From Salvia splendens (lineage: Eukaryota; Streptophyta; Magnoliopsida; Lamiales; Lamiaceae), in assembly GCF_004379255.2 (NCBI RefSeq), contig NC_056051.1, positions 6,288,062 to 6,352,061 on the forward strand: DNA of 64,000 bases, in the 5' to 3' direction. The translations under genes and the position numbers were made by a program. Below, piece after piece: positions 1-11,216 of the stretch. A model generated the notes under the pieces. It saw only the letters and a program-made list of their open reading frames with translations. It was not told the origin of the DNA and did not search any database. Within the stretch, counting starts at the first letter, position 1, and the number at the start of each line of letters is the position of its first letter.

Positions 1-964
1 GAGCACCCACTGTCCACGAACCACATTCTTTCATTTGCATCACCATATAAATTCGAGTGTGCCATGAATAAATTGTTTTCCTCTTCCACTTTTTCTGTGA
101 ATTTGCTTTTTGGTCATGCTTTTGCTTGATCCAACAGAATTCTTTGTGCCCATTCTTCTTGCAATAATGACATTGAATATTGTACTTGTTTTGACGTCCG
201 TCATCATGGCGTCCACGTCCTCTGCCATTGCCATGACATCGGCCACGAAATCCGCCTCTGCCATATCGACCTCCAGAATTTCCAATCTTTTCACTATAAG
301 AAGACTCTCCTTTTACTTGAAATGCCTTCTCTTCCACCTTATCACAAGGTTTTCTCACCCTGGTTTCATGAGCCAACAGAGAACTCATCAAATCATCAAA
401 TGTGTAAGTCGACAGATCCTTCGACTCCTCAATGGCAGGAACAAGATAATCAAAACATTCATTCAAACTTCTTAAAACTTTGCCCACAACCTGTTCATTA
501 CTGATAGTCTCTCCATAGGAACCCATTTTGACTGAAAATTTCATTCACTCTAGACAAATAATTTTGCACAGTTTCTTTCTCACCCATCATCAATTCAGCA
601 AAACTGCGACGGAGTGTTTGCAATCGTACTTTAATTACTTTCTAATCACCCAAATATTCCTGCTTGAGTATTTCCCATGCTTCATGGGCTGAATTTGCTG
701 CCGAAATCCTCAGAAATATATCATCTTCTAACCCTGACTGAATGAAGAACAACGCCTTAACATCTTTCTTGCAAGTCTCCCTTAATTGCTGATCGGGCAC
801 AACTGGTGCTGGATTCGGTTCAGTGAAACCGTTCTCCACCAAATCCCACAATTCTTGGGATTTGAACATAGTATTCATTTTAAGACTCCATAGATGATAT
901 ATTTCTCCCCCCTGAAATTTGGAATCTGGGACTGAGAAGTAGATGTTGTTCCATTTCCTGCCAT
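1..964 (-). pseudogene. Degenerate Copia gag (UBN2-type) with zinc knuckle
   Basis: Translation from the ATG at 964 starts MAGNGTTSTS and loses frame about 20 residues in. It resumes at 878-642 with LWDLVENGFTEP and AHEAWEILKQEYLGD, typical of the UBN2/gag-polypeptide domain of plant Copia elements, and then meets a stop. Further pieces of gag follow in other frames. Near 180-140 a retroviral-type zinc knuckle (C-HY-C-KKNGH) is visible, but its last Cys comes after three residues instead of the usual four. The original protein would package element RNA in cytoplasmic particles. Frameshifts and stops make it non-functional. Confidence 0.75.
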
Positions 965-1007
965 TTTTGTTACTTTGTGTTTGGATGCGGTTAAAACCTG
1001 AAATTAT

Positions 1008-1019
1008 GCTCTGATACCA
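1008..1019 (-). other. Primer-binding site of Copia A (tRNA-iMet)
   Basis: The minus-strand sequence TGGTATCAGAGC is complementary to the 3' end of plant initiator methionine tRNA, the usual primer of Ty1/Copia reverse transcription. It sits 5 bases inside the LTR. Confidence 0.85.
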
Positions 1020-1024
1020 CTTAT

Positions 1025-1278
1025 TGTGGTAAAAGCATATCAGAGTAAAGAAATTATTGTAGCCTAGAAATGTTGTTTTATTAATTAAATAAGATCTATA
1101 TAAACTAAGTATTCAACCACACCTTTTATAATTTATAATGCTACAGAAATAACTACCAAATAACTACTTTCCTAATAAATAGGAACTGCCACATAACTGA
1201 CAGTGTCCTAATCTAATAATAATAACTAACTCCTAACTTATCCAATATTTACAAAATTAATTGAATCAACTTTCAACA
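1025..1278 (-). repeat. 5' LTR of Copia A
   Basis: On the minus strand it starts TGTTGAAAG and ends TTACCACA, giving the TG...CA ends of an LTR, followed by the spacer ATAAG and the primer-binding site. It is AT-rich and non-coding. The partner LTR lies outside the window, so the boundaries rest on the terminal dinucleotides and the adjacent primer-binding site. Confidence 0.75.
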
Positions 1279-4190
1279 ATCCGGACGTGGATGATCATTG
1301 GGCGTGGCACTGAGCGACGCGGGCTGTACTACGTGGACGAGATAGCTCAAACTGGCAGGGCGATGCTAGCTCACAGAACTTCAGAGCGAGAAATATGGTT
1401 ATGGCACAGGCGGTTAGGAGACCCGTCTTCTAGTTATTTGAGCATTTTATTTCCGTATTTTATTAAGAATTCGAATTTTGAGTGTTAAACTTATGTTTTG
1501 GCCAAGAGCCACACACAGTCGTTTAAACCCAGTAATACTAGAGTTGATTTTATTTTTTCTTTGATTCATTCGGATGTTTGGGGACCTTCACTTGTTCTTG
1601 GGGGAAATGGATTTCGATATTTTGTGTCGTTCATTGATGATTGCACACGTATGATATGGGTGTATTTTTTAAAAAATAAGTCTGGTGTCTTCTCTAAGTT
1701 TACTGAGTTCTATACTATGATTCTTACTCAGTTTAATACAAAAATAAAGATTCTACGATCTGATAATGGGGAGAGTATGTCAACTCTAGGATGAAAGAAT
1801 TTTGTGTGAAAAATGGTCTAGTGCACCAAACTTCATGTGCCTACACTCCCTAGCAAAACGGGGTAGCCGAGCGTAAAAACCGTATCATTCTCGAAATGAC
1901 TAGAGCTATTCTCTTTGATTCAAAAGTCCCAAATTTTTTTTGTCCTAAAGCAATTGCCACTTGCGTCTACCTTTTAAACCGCCTACCAACAAAAATACTT
2001 GACCAGAAAAATCCCCTCCAAGTTTTGCCCACCCTAACAAAAGTCCCACCTTCACTGTCCCTTGACCCTCGTATATTTGGCTGCTCTGTCTTCGTTCATG
2101 TCCCGAAACATGAGCGATCGAAAATGTCCCCATGCGCTGTTAAATGTGTGTTCGGGTTTGGGTTCAATCAGAAGGGATATCGATGTTATGATCCAAAAAC
2201 CCGACATGTTATAACCACGATGAACTGCACCTTTCTCGAAACTGAGTTCTTCTATAACACCCAACTTACCAGTCAGGGGGAGAGGGGAATAAATGACCTT
2301 ATAACTGATGACATGCTAAGTTGGTTACCTGTGTCCCATAATCATACCCTCATTGAAGGGCCACCCGAGCCAGCTACATCTGTCGCCGAGCCAGTCTTAA
2401 ACACCCAGCATCATCCTCTTCGGTATCCGAGGTAAACAATCTTACTGAGATTCTTGTGACTACTAATATAGACATATTTGATGAAGTCATGGATGGAGAC
2501 ACGGGACGATACATCCTACCTTCGAGGAGTACTCAGGGAGTTCCACCAAAGCGATATTCTCCAGAGAGGAAACCAGACGGTCACAATATGCAATTGAAAA
2601 TGTGGCAAAAGCTAATTTGACAAAGATGGCAAGAGCATTCGAGGAAGCATTATACGAAGAGAAGGAGATTCAACAGACATGGATGGAGGCCATAAAAATC
2701 AAACACTGAAGGGAGGCAATGATGCTAGAACTGAAAGCTCTAGCAAGAATCACACATGGGTCAAATGTCTATTGCCAGAGGGGAAGAAACCTGTAGGATG
2801 CAGATGGGTCTTCACGATCAAGCGACGGCCTGATGGATCTATTGAAAGATACAAAGTCGTCTTGTTGCAAAGGGATACACTCAAACCTATGGAGTGGACT
2901 ACTCAGAAACCTTCTCTCCGGTAGCCAAGATGAATACTGTCAGAGTACTTTTATCCGTGGCAGCCAATAAAGATTGACCCCTACACCAGTTTGATGTAAC
3001 CAATGCATTTTTGCATGGTGAGTTGAAAAGAAGGTACATATAGAGGCTCCTCCGGGCTTTGAGGATGAATTTGCAGATGGGGAAGTCTGTCTGTTGAAGA
3101 GAACGCTATACGGGTTGAAACAATCTCCAAGAGCTTGGTTTGGGAGGTTCACCGAAGTAATGGAGAAATATGACTATCAGCAGAGCAATTCCGACCACAC
3201 CTTATTTCTGAAGAAGAAGGGGAAAAAATCAGTTGTCTTATCATTTATGTTGACGACATGATTATCATAGGAGATGATGCAGATGAGATAGAACAGTAAA
3301 AAGTGAATCTAGCTAAGGAGTTTGAGATGAAAGATTTGGGAGCTCTAAAGTACTTCCTTGGAGTTGAAGTGCTAAGATCAAGAGAAGGAATTTTCATCAA
3401 TCTGAAGAAATACACGTTGGATCTCATAGCAGAAACTGGAATGATAGAGTGCAAACCGGCAGACACTCCTATCGCAGTAAATCACGGTCTTCAGATTAAG
3501 GAGGCCAACTAGCTGATCGAGAGAGGTATCAAAGGTTAGTAGGGAAGTTTATATATTTATCACACACTAGACCAGATATAGCATATGCTGTCAGTGTGGT
3601 AAGTCAATTCATGCATCGGCCACAATGTGACCATCTTGAAGCAGCTTTAACGATAGTTCGATACTTGAAAGGTACGTTTGATCATGGTGTAATGTTCAAG
3701 AAAAACGACCATTTGGAGATTCATGGCTACACGGATGCTGATTGGGCTAGAACCCAGTGGATAGACGATCCACTTTTGGATATTTTACCTTCGTTGGGGG
3801 CAATCTGGTTACATGGAAGAGCAAGAAGCAGAAGGTGGTAGCGTTGTCCAGTGCAGAGGCAGAATTTAGAGGAATCAGGAATGGAATGACTGAGGTATTA
3901 TGGCTCCGAAGATTGATGAATGAATTGGGATTCTTATCGCAGAAAACATGTCAGATATTCTGTGATAATAAGGCCGCGATCAGTATCTCTAAAAATCCCG
4001 TCAAACATGACCGGACAAAACATGTGGAAGTCGAAAGACATTTTATAAAGGAAAAAATTGAAGATGGAATTGTTGAGTTTCTATTTGTTCGATCTGAAAA
4101 TCAACCGGCAGACATCCTGACAAAGGCAGTGGGATCCAAGAATTTTGCAGAAGTTTTGGGAAAGTTAAGTTTCGGAAATCCCGTTACTTA
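1279..4190 (+). pseudogene. Copia B pol pseudogene (integrase, RT, RNase H)
   Basis: The Copia domain order is visible in pieces. The pre-integrase motif WLWHRRLG lies near 1400. The integrase core follows with HSDVWGPS and FIDDCTRM near 1565-1660 and RSDNGE near 1760, where the frame breaks and resumes at 1896-2435. The reverse transcriptase starts near 2680 (GCRWVFTIKRRPDGS) and has the YVDD-type motif as FMLTT/VDDMIIIGDDADE near 3245-3300. RNase H follows at 3757-4190 (SSAEAEFRG, FCDNKAAISIS, KHVEVERHFI). At least five frame changes or stops separate these parts, so no polyprotein could be made. The final RNase H segment of 144 codons is the best preserved. Confidence 0.8.
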
Positions 4191-4203
4191 ACTTGAGGGG
4201 GAG

Positions 4204-4436
4204 TGTTTAAATATACCAACAAATTAGTAGGATATCATTGGATTTATTTCCATATAGAGTGTGTATATTTTTAGGTGTATATTGTGTATTTCTTGCTCAC
4301 TACTTCATCCCCTCTATAAAGGGTGATCACTGTAATCGTAATTATTCATTCAATACAATTGATACATTTTCCCGATACAATTCAATATACCATATATGCA
4401 TGATATTTTCCTCTGTTTGTTTATGATTTCGTTACA
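4204..4436 (+). repeat. 3' LTR of Copia B
   Basis: It begins TGTTTAAATATACC directly after the purine tract TTGAGGGGGAG and ends GATTTCGTTACA, giving TG...CA ends and a short TGT/ACA inverted repeat. At 233 bp it is short. The start is firm; the end is inferred from the terminal motif because the 5' LTR is absent. Confidence 0.65.
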
Positions 4437-4561
4437 TTATCTGGATGAAGTTGCTTAATTATATTCTCCACATGGATTCTACATAGTTAACAACTTTTCC
4501 TTTTTTAAACTATGCAATTATAAAAATTTTATGATATGAATGGTTGCATTCCAACAATTAT

Positions 4562-5245
4562 AGTCTGGATCTTATACAGAGGTTGAAAATAGCAATAGAT
4601 TGGAATATCTTCACCATGGTCATACATTCCCAATTGTTCACTGTGATATAAAGTCAGACAATGTGTTGCTTGATCAAGACATGGTTGCCCATCTTGCTGA
4701 TTTTGGTATTTCTAAGCTTTTTGATGGAGGCGAAACTATCATTCAAACACAAACATTGGCAACCATAGGTTATGTAGCACCAGGTTTGCATGATTCTGAG
4801 CTTTACAGCTTAAATTTCATCATTTATAATTGTGTACCTAATCCTGAAAAAATATTGAACGCATGGGACAAAATTAGAGTTTTGATTGGAGGGCAAAGTG
4901 TCAATAAATGGAGATGTATATAGTTTTGAAATACTGTTGCTGGAGCTGTTAACAGGAAAGAAGCCAACGGATGATATGTTCGGTGATGAAAGGAGTTTGA
5001 AAGAGTGGGTAAGTGAAGCATTGGAGCAAAATGCAGCAGCGGAAGTGGTGACACCTGATTTGTTATCAATAGAAGATCAACATTTTTCAGCAAAGGAGCA
5101 ATGTCTCTTTTCCATATTTGAATTGGCAATGATATGTTTAGCCGTTTCAACGGATGAGCGAATCAACACGATTAAAGCAACTGCTACTCTGCACAAGATT
5201 TATGCAACGATCGTAGTTAGTACTTGCTGGCGTCGTCCACAATAA
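4562..5245 (+). pseudogene. LRR receptor-like kinase relic, kinase-domain C-terminal half
   Basis: The translation matches the catalytic half of a subfamily XII (FLS2/EFR/Xa21-like) receptor kinase. SLDLIQRLKIAID is followed, after a small deletion, by LEYLHHGH, the catalytic loop VHCDIKSDNVLL, ADFGISK and ATIGYVAPG. A probable intron (about 4784-4878, GT...AG) precedes GKVSINGDVYSFEILLLELLTGKKPTDDMF and the C-terminal lobe. The catalytic loop is of the non-RD type (HCD), typical of pattern-recognition kinases. Defects: the N-terminal lobe, transmembrane segment and ectodomain are absent, the invariant Gly of SFGI has become Glu, a stop interrupts the start of exon 2, and the end is altered. 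It lies 125 bp downstream of Copia B's LTR and is not a working gene. Confidence 0.75.
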
Positions 5246-6612
5246 AAAATTCATGTTAGTATTCACAATAATGTGGTTTGATTCCCATATATAACCATCA
5301 TTCAGTATTGTAAATTTATGTAATAGTGTAGCTTACATTGTTTCGCAAAACTTTTCATTGTGATTTTGGAATTATTGGTGTGCTCAAGTGAAAAATGGCT
5401 ACTATTTCCATATTTTTTTAGCATATTAATTAAATTTATAAGGTTATAGCATGTCTACTGAGTTTTGTTGGGTAGTAAAATAGTAGCATAAAAATCAACC
5501 AACGCATGACATGTTAACATAGTTTTAAGGAATTTTTTATTAATTCAATATTATATGCATGAATTGCTCTTTTTTACCCTTTAAAGTTCAAAGATTTTTT
5601 AATACTAAAATATTTGGATCGTTTTAATTAACTTTTATGCAATTGAAGTTACTATAGCCAAAAGCCCAAAACCTTTCCCCCTTAAATTTGGAGTAAGGTA
5701 AATTTGGGCTATAGTGGAAATGATATGACTTATTTTTGGATCTCAACATATGTTACAACTTACATACAACGTGGACTAGAAACAATATCAATTACATTTT
5801 TAGATCCATTAAAGGTCACACGTACATATCTAATTTTTTACGCCAAATCCAAACACAAAAATTATTTATATATTTCGCAATCACGGGAAAGTGATTGTTA
5901 TCAATAATCTATACATTCTTAATAGCCTTACAATTTTGCAATTTGTGGAATTTTATCTATTTATTTTCATATTTGTGAATTTAATTGATACCACATAATG
6001 GAATAGTTCTATTATCTGGTAGTACTATATTCGATTACATTATTTTTTAAGAAAAAATAGAAGTGTGACAAGTAGAGTCAATGACGACCTGCGTAGTTTG
6101 CCCTGTTGATCACGTAATAGTACAATATATAGACATCTTGACACTGTGGAAATTGTTTCCATTGATTTTTCAACATAAACTAAATATTGTTCCTACATAT
6201 AAATTTCTACGTTGCAACAATGCAATGTCATGTTTCTGTAGCAATAGACACAGAAACTTTTTGTTTTTATGGAAACTACCTTATGGGAAATATGTGTGGT
6301 GAGAAATATTTGATTTGAATATCTATTATTCCAGAGAAACATAAACATATATTGGTGAATTCTTCGTAGGAAAAATATTATTGATTCAAAGGAAATGTAA
6401 TGCAATTAATATATTCCACAAGTATATAATTTGGATGAGTATATCATTGAGGAATGAGGATTGACGAAGACTCAAATTAACAGAATACTAATAAATAAAA
6501 AAATTTGAAATAATTCTGATTTAAAAAATTAATTAAATAATACTCCATAAATTATCAGAGCTCATACTATAAATCATTTGTTATAGAGTACACAGTCTTT
6601 CAACTCAAACAA
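5246..6612 (+). other. AT-rich intergenic stretch, no gene seen
   Basis: No coding similarity, LTR or terminal inverted repeat was recognised. The short reading frames at 5704-5907 and 6081-6302 have compositions expected of random AT-rich DNA. The stretch separates the kinase relic from the LRR relic, so it may be decayed remains of the gap between two tandem receptor-kinase copies. Confidence 0.5.
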
Positions 6613-7110
6613 AACAGCAAATCACAGATAAACATGCACTTATTTCCTTCAAAAACTCCATCACTTCCGACCCTCATGCTAACTTGAGCATCAATTGGTC
6701 GCAAAACACATCAGTCTGTAATTGGATTGGCGTGTCGTGCGGCCTCAAACACGGCCGTGTCACTGCTCTCAATCTCCGTGGCTACGGCCTTGCTGGAACT
6801 ATTTCTCCACATCTCGGAAACCTAACATTTCTCAGATATTTGGACATCAATTCTAATAGTTTCACGGGGATCTTACCCTCTGAGCTCTCTAAACTGCGTC
6901 GTTTGAATGTGATGAATGTGGGAGCGAATTCATTGACCGGAGAAATTGCTGTACCGTTCTATTTTAGTCTACTACTCCAACAACACAAGAACTGTTCAAA
7001 AAGTTGATATGTTGAAGGATGCAAATGCAGAGAGGGGTTATGTCCTGATTTTCAATCCTAGCTTTCTTTCACTCAAGAATTTCGGATTCGAGAATGTGAT
7101 CTCGTTTTAG
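6613..7110 (+). pseudogene. Chimeric pseudogene: receptor-kinase LRR N-terminus joined to F-box protein tail
   Basis: The first part (about 6613-6966) encodes the mature N-terminus of a subfamily XII receptor kinase: TDKHALISFKNSIT, the LRR N-cap NWSQNTSVCNWIGVSC, then LRR repeats (TALNLRGYGLAGTISPHLGN, LRYLDINSNSFTGILPSEL). The signal peptide and start codon are missing. At about 6967 the sequence switches to the last ~47 codons of the local F-box family (YYSNNTRTVQKVDMLKDA ... FGFENVISF, stop at 7108-7110), in a different reading frame. Past the stop it continues with the flank typical of F-box 3' ends. The junction is a DNA-level recombination; no protein of both parts is made in one frame. 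Whether it is transcribed is unknown. Confidence 0.75.
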
Positions 7111-7639
7111 TCCATAATTTTAGTCTACATATGTGTTCCTGTCGAATGTTTGTTTAGTCCATAATATCTCAACGAATGATTTCATTGCGATATTACACAC
7201 ATACTAGTTGTTTAAATAGTGGAATTTTCAGACTTCTAATTTCATTTTTATAAGTTAATTATGTAAGACCCTGAGACCTTTAACCATACACATACATATA
7301 AAACATAAACTAAGAATAATATTTGACGCAAATCGTTGGTCGCCGTAGCAGAAGCCTTTAATTGGTGGCTTATTGTTATTCATCCGGAGCTTGTTTGTGC
7401 CATCTAATAAATAAAAGGTAACTTAATTCTTTTATCTTAAGTAGTGAATTACAGAAATATAATTATAACTTTACCATGAAAACAATTCGAAATGTAACAA
7501 TTTAGGGTAGTGATTACAAACGAAAGCAGGTTCCAATGCCGTAAATAATCATATTAATATGTTAAAAAAAGTACTAATAAATTTATGTATGAAACAAATA
7601 CATAAAGTGGGAAGAGATGACTGAATATATGCCTACTGT

Positions 7640-7885
7640 GGTTTGAAATTGAAGACGAAGAAGGATTCTATGAGGAGAAGAGCCATGATCTTCACTATAT
7701 ATATTTGGGATGTTGTATGTAATGTTAATTGTTGTCGTTACTGCGCCATTAATATCTCTTGCAATTTTGCAATAAAGTAAACCAATTATTGCCAAATTGT
7801 ACCTTAAATGGTATTGTTTAGTGGCTAATTTTGTTAATTACCTCTGATATTGAGAGCCTTTCATGAGCTTTGTATTATAATAACA
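7640..7885 (+). pseudogene. F-box family relic with large internal deletion
   Basis: At 7640-7703 the sequence encodes the acidic linker of the F-box family (FEIEDEE...EEKSHDLHYI). It then passes directly into DNA that in other copies lies after the stop codon: 7697-7885 matches the 3' flank at 34856-35030 (tatatttgggatgttgtatg, then the stretch with gcaattttgcaata). About 900 bp of coding sequence and the F-box itself are gone. The short shared string around the junction suggests deletion between micro-repeats. Confidence 0.7.
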
Positions 7886-8487
7886 GGTTTTGGGATGCTC
7901 TCCATGATATCGTTCTAAATGATAATGTCAATCTACATCGTGTTCATGTTCGTTTTTAATGTTATTTTATCGTGTGTTGTTCGAGTTTGGCCTTATCATG
8001 TCGTCGAGTTTATATATATTGTGGGGTACTAGCTATAAATAAAAATGGACTAATTTTAGTGAACGGAACAAAAATGAACTATTGTGGGCAATTGTTTATA
8101 ATCCTTTCTTGTTCATAATTAATGTTAATCTAGATTTTTCGTTATCGTTATCGAATCGTGTTAGCATGATATCATTTCGTTATTGTGTGTAAGAGACATG
8201 TTCGTGTTGAATGCTTGTTTTATTATTATGTGGTGTTTATATTTGATCTTATCATTATGAGTTGTTTATTGTCTGGCTCTTATATGATGGATGTATAATA
8301 GTAATATAAAATAAATTATTTTCAAGAATGAGGAATTGTACACTTGGAAACACTTATCTTTGTAAACCTAGTGTTTCAAAAATTTGATCGGCTTACAACT
8401 GGTCCGATGAATTGTTGAATACTTGAGTCGTCTTGAACCGAATAATTTGGCCTCCTAAATATAATTTTAAATTGTGGCTAACAGTAT

Positions 8488-8676
8488 TTGATCTCTTACG
8501 AGAATGATTGGGCACTGAGCTGGATTGACACATCTGATGAGAGCTTTGTAGAGAGGCCGGTTGCGTTTTCCTGCATCGAGGGGATCTTCTTCTCTGGAAA
8601 CTTCTGCGTAATTTTCGGGCGCGGGTTCATGCCTGGTTGCCCTGAACTGCAATTTTATGTGTTTAAATTTAAATAA
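8488..8676 (+). other. Unassigned 62-codon reading frame
   Basis: The frame begins [14 protein letters not shown] and has an even amino-acid composition with several aromatic residues and Gly-rich turns ([17 protein letters not shown]), unlike the AT-rich noise around it. It ends 154 bp before the F-box ATG at 8831. I do not recognise a family. It could be the last exon of a lost gene, for instance a beta-propeller or galactose-oxidase-like strand pair, or chance. The frame is open upstream only to about 8465. Confidence 0.25.
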
Positions 8677-8830
8677 TTATATGTAGAAATTAATTATTGT
8701 TTTCCACTGCTTCTCTTCTCCTTTCACCATTAATAGTAACAGAATTTGGTTTTGCAGAACAAATACTCTTTTTTCCACACATCTGTATTTAAGTACCTTC
8801 TTCACTGTACGCATTCCATTTCTACCATCA

Positions 8831-9430
8831 ATGGAGCGTAATTTCTTCACAAATCTGCCAATTGAAATCACCACCGAAATCCTCTCACGCCTCCCTCTCC
8901 GAAGCATTGCATTGAGCAAGTGCGTTTGCAAACCATGGATCAATCTGCTCGATTCCGACGATTTCCAACTCAAAAGCCCACCCGCCCTAGCTCTCTTGCA
9001 GCAGATGAACTCAACTCGGTGCTCAATTTTCGAATTTGAAGACGAAGACGAAGCCGATGAGGAGAAGAGCCATGATCTTCACTACATTCCGCTCACACAT
9101 TTCGATATCCCTAACGAAAACATAGATCCACTGGCAGGTATGGCTGCAACGGATTGCTTCTTCTACACTCAAAGTTTGGGCATTCTAAAATTTCTCTTAT
9201 TATATGCAATCCGATCACTCGTCAGTATATCGAGCTCTGGGACCTGAGGGATACATCTATGATGATGATGTGGATGATGGTGGTGCGGTGTTTAGCATTG
9301 GATTTGGAATGCGCAAAATAAGTGGGCAATATAAGGTGGTCTGTATCAATGTAGACGTGGGTTCCTGACTCTTGTCGTCATTTATACACCCTTGGAACAG
9401 GAGCATGGAGGCTTGTTGAAGCCGGGGCTA
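8831..9430 (+). pseudogene. F-box protein pseudogene 1 (N-terminal half)
   Basis: The ATG at 8831 opens MERNFFTNLPIEITTEIL, followed by the F-box (SRLPLRSIALSKCVCKPW, residues about 5-45), which in working relatives binds SKP1 in an SCF ubiquitin ligase. The acidic linker EFEDEDEADEEKSHDLHYI is intact. A one-base deletion near 9146 (in the codons for MAANGLLLLY) shifts the frame, another shift lies near 9240, and a TGA follows near 9366. Recognisable F-box-associated motifs (FGMRKISGQYKVV, YTLGTGAWRLVEAG) run out of frame up to 9430, where homology stops abruptly and a shared intergenic segment begins. The C-terminal half is missing. Confidence 0.85.
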
Positions 9431-9705
9431 TTGAAGTACCTGCTAATCGATTCTCTCGACCGCATGAAATTAGATTCATTGTCTGATTCTTTTGATAATG
9501 TTCTCGAATGTACAAAATATTGCAACTTACTCATCAATTGTTAGGTTACTTATATATCTTGGTCACCCAATCGGTTCAAGCATGTTAACTAATCTTCTAT
9601 ATGTGTATTTATCCATACGTAGTTTTTCATGATATATGGTATCATTTGTCATAATTGAGCATGTAAATTTAACGCGATCGACAAAGCTCATTAGTAGAAT
9701 GTGGG
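9431..9705 (+). repeat. Segmental duplicate of 36512-36796 (left part)
   Basis: This non-coding segment (starting attgaagtacctgctaatcg) is nearly identical to 36512-36796. The homology continues on the far side of element D at 24857-25144, matching 36797-37094. The paralogue at 36512-37094 is therefore the uninterrupted version of the site where D inserted. No gene is seen in it. Confidence 0.85.
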
Positions 9706-11130
9706 TGATAAGGCCTATTTCATGCATTGGTTTAAGGGTAAAATGTATGCTACTTGATCGGTTTATCGCGCAAAACAAGTGTTAATTGTGCAGAAATGCC
9801 GCTTGACTAAGGCAACAAGGCCAAGCTGATCAAGCAAGTACAATAGGCGAAAAGGCCATAAATCGGGGGAGTTGATCAAAGGGAGTAATCAAGCAGTTAG
9901 GCGGGGACCACTGGCTTCTAGAAGAAGAACACGTGAGGATAATGAGCTGGATGGTGCGCATCATTCTGTTATCAAGGACAACGTTCTAGAATGTATGCTA
10001 CTTGATCGGTTTATCGCGCAAAACAAGTGTTAATTGTGCAGAAATGCCGCTTGACCAAGGCAACAAGGCCAAGCTGAACAAGCAAGTACAATAGGCGAAA
10101 AGGCCATAAATCGGGGGAGTTGATCAAAGGGAGTAATCAAGCAGTTAGGCGGGGACCACTGGCTTCTAGAAGAAGAACACGGAGACGCAAGGACGCAAGC
10201 TAACTCATCATTCTGTTATTGAAGGACGATGTCATTCTAGAAGAAAGGCACGTATCAATCAATGAGTCGATCAATCCTAGCTGGAAGTTGTTACAGCGAG
10301 CCTATAAATAGAAGATGTGCCACCACAGTCTAGAGTCTTCAATCCGGGAATCACCTTCCTTTATCCGCTTTTAGTTTTAGTTTAGTTAAGCTCTAGATAG
10401 CTTAGATAGATAGTTAGAGAAAAAGGGCGACCGAAGGGAGCGCTACAGATTACTTGATATCTGTCGGCGTTATCTCAAAGTTTCCTGCCGAGAGCTCCTC
10501 AGTTTTACTCGCTTTCATATTTTCCGAAGTGTTAGCTTAGTTTGATTTCAAAATGTTCTGTAGTTAAAGTTTCGATCTTTCTGCTTTTCGCATGTTCGTT
10601 GTACTGTTCTGAGTTTTAATATTAATCGAAGTTGTTTTCGTTTTCGTCATGTGTTCGCTGCTCCGTTTTAGTTTCAACTATTAGTCTTTAACCAAAGTCT
10701 TTACTATGTTGAATGTTAAGTTGTTTCTGCAGTTTCAAGCAGGCTTAGTTAATTGAGTTCTTATTTCCAGTCTGAAATTCACTTGACCGAGTAGTTAAAG
10801 TTTCCTTGATCAAGTAATTAGTTAATTAAATTCTGTCTAAGGTAATATCAGTAGTTAAAACTCCCAAAGTTAAAGTGTGGCAGCAGCCAAACCCTATTCA
10901 CTACTCACACACGCGATACACTAGCTTCTCTGTGGGATCGACCCCGAACTTGCCGCTTTACTGTTATAGTAGTACAAAATTGGGAGTTTATATAAAATAC
11001 TTTGGAGACAAGCGAATACGAGATCGCCTTGATCAAGTGGCAACGACATTTGCTAACTGATCCACCCGGTTCAGTTATCTTCCATATAACTTGATCCACT
11101 CGTTTCGAACTCTCGTTCCCAGTCCTTCCA
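9706..11130 (+). repeat. 5' LTR of element D, with internal duplication
   Basis: The 1,425-bp LTR begins TGATAAGGCC and ends GTCCTTCCA next to the primer-binding site. Compared with the 1,257-bp 3' LTR it carries a tandem repeat: the string atgtatgctacttgatcgg occurs at 9743 and again at 9991, a period of 248 bp. The second unit lacks about 80 bp that the 3' LTR retains (the ataatgagctggatgg to gctgaggcgtg part). A TATA box lies at 10303-10310. Confidence 0.88.
10303..10310 (+). promoter_or_regulatory. TATA box in 5' LTR of element D
   Basis: TATAAATA in the context gcgagccTATAAATAgaag is a standard plant core promoter, conserved in the 3' LTR at 24023-24030. It would set the U3/R boundary about 30 bp downstream. 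Confidence 0.6.
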
Positions 11131-11133
11131 AAA

Positions 11134-11150
11134 TGGCGCCGTTGCCGGGG
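11134..11150 (+). other. Primer-binding site of element D (Athila type)
   Basis: TGGCGCCGTTGCCGGGG lies 3 bases inside the 5' LTR. Plant Athila and Tat elements use this site, generally ascribed to an Asp tRNA primer. It helps separate D from chromoviruses and Copia elements. Confidence 0.75.
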
Positions 11151-11216
11151 ATGCATGGTGTTATTTTGTGTTTGAGTGTAGTGCGTAGGTGTAAATAGTT
11201 TTATTTCTTTTCTCAT

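Larger units (their letters stand above)
1..1278 (-). mobile_element. Copia retrotransposon A, 5' end (runs off left edge)
   Basis: Read on the minus strand, the order is a 254-bp LTR (1278 to 1025), a 5-base spacer, a primer-binding site matching initiator-Met tRNA (1019 to 1008), then a gag reading frame that continues past the window edge. This is the standard 5' half of a Ty1/Copia element. The LTR abuts integrase-coding sequence of another Copia (B, plus strand), so A inserted into B, or the two were joined there. If it is a simple insertion, the 5 bases atccg at 1279-1283 should recur beyond A's other end, outside this window. Gag is broken, so this copy is dead. Confidence 0.8.
1279..4436 (+). 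mobile_element. Copia retrotransposon B, 3' part (old, broken)
   Basis: Plus-strand Copia pol sequence runs from the pre-integrase region through integrase, reverse transcriptase and RNase H, followed by a purine tract (4193-4203) and a 233-bp 3' LTR. The 5' LTR, gag and protease are not in the window, because Copia A interrupts the element at 1278. Several frameshifts and stops make it much more decayed than elements C, E and F. It is the older of the two nested Copias at this end. Confidence 0.8.

Noticed and set aside
4784..4878. Intron in every F-box copy to explain frame changes
   Set aside because: The receptor-kinase relic has a plausible GT...AG intron here. The F-box frame changes are one- or two-base indels at different places in each copy, without consistent splice sites.
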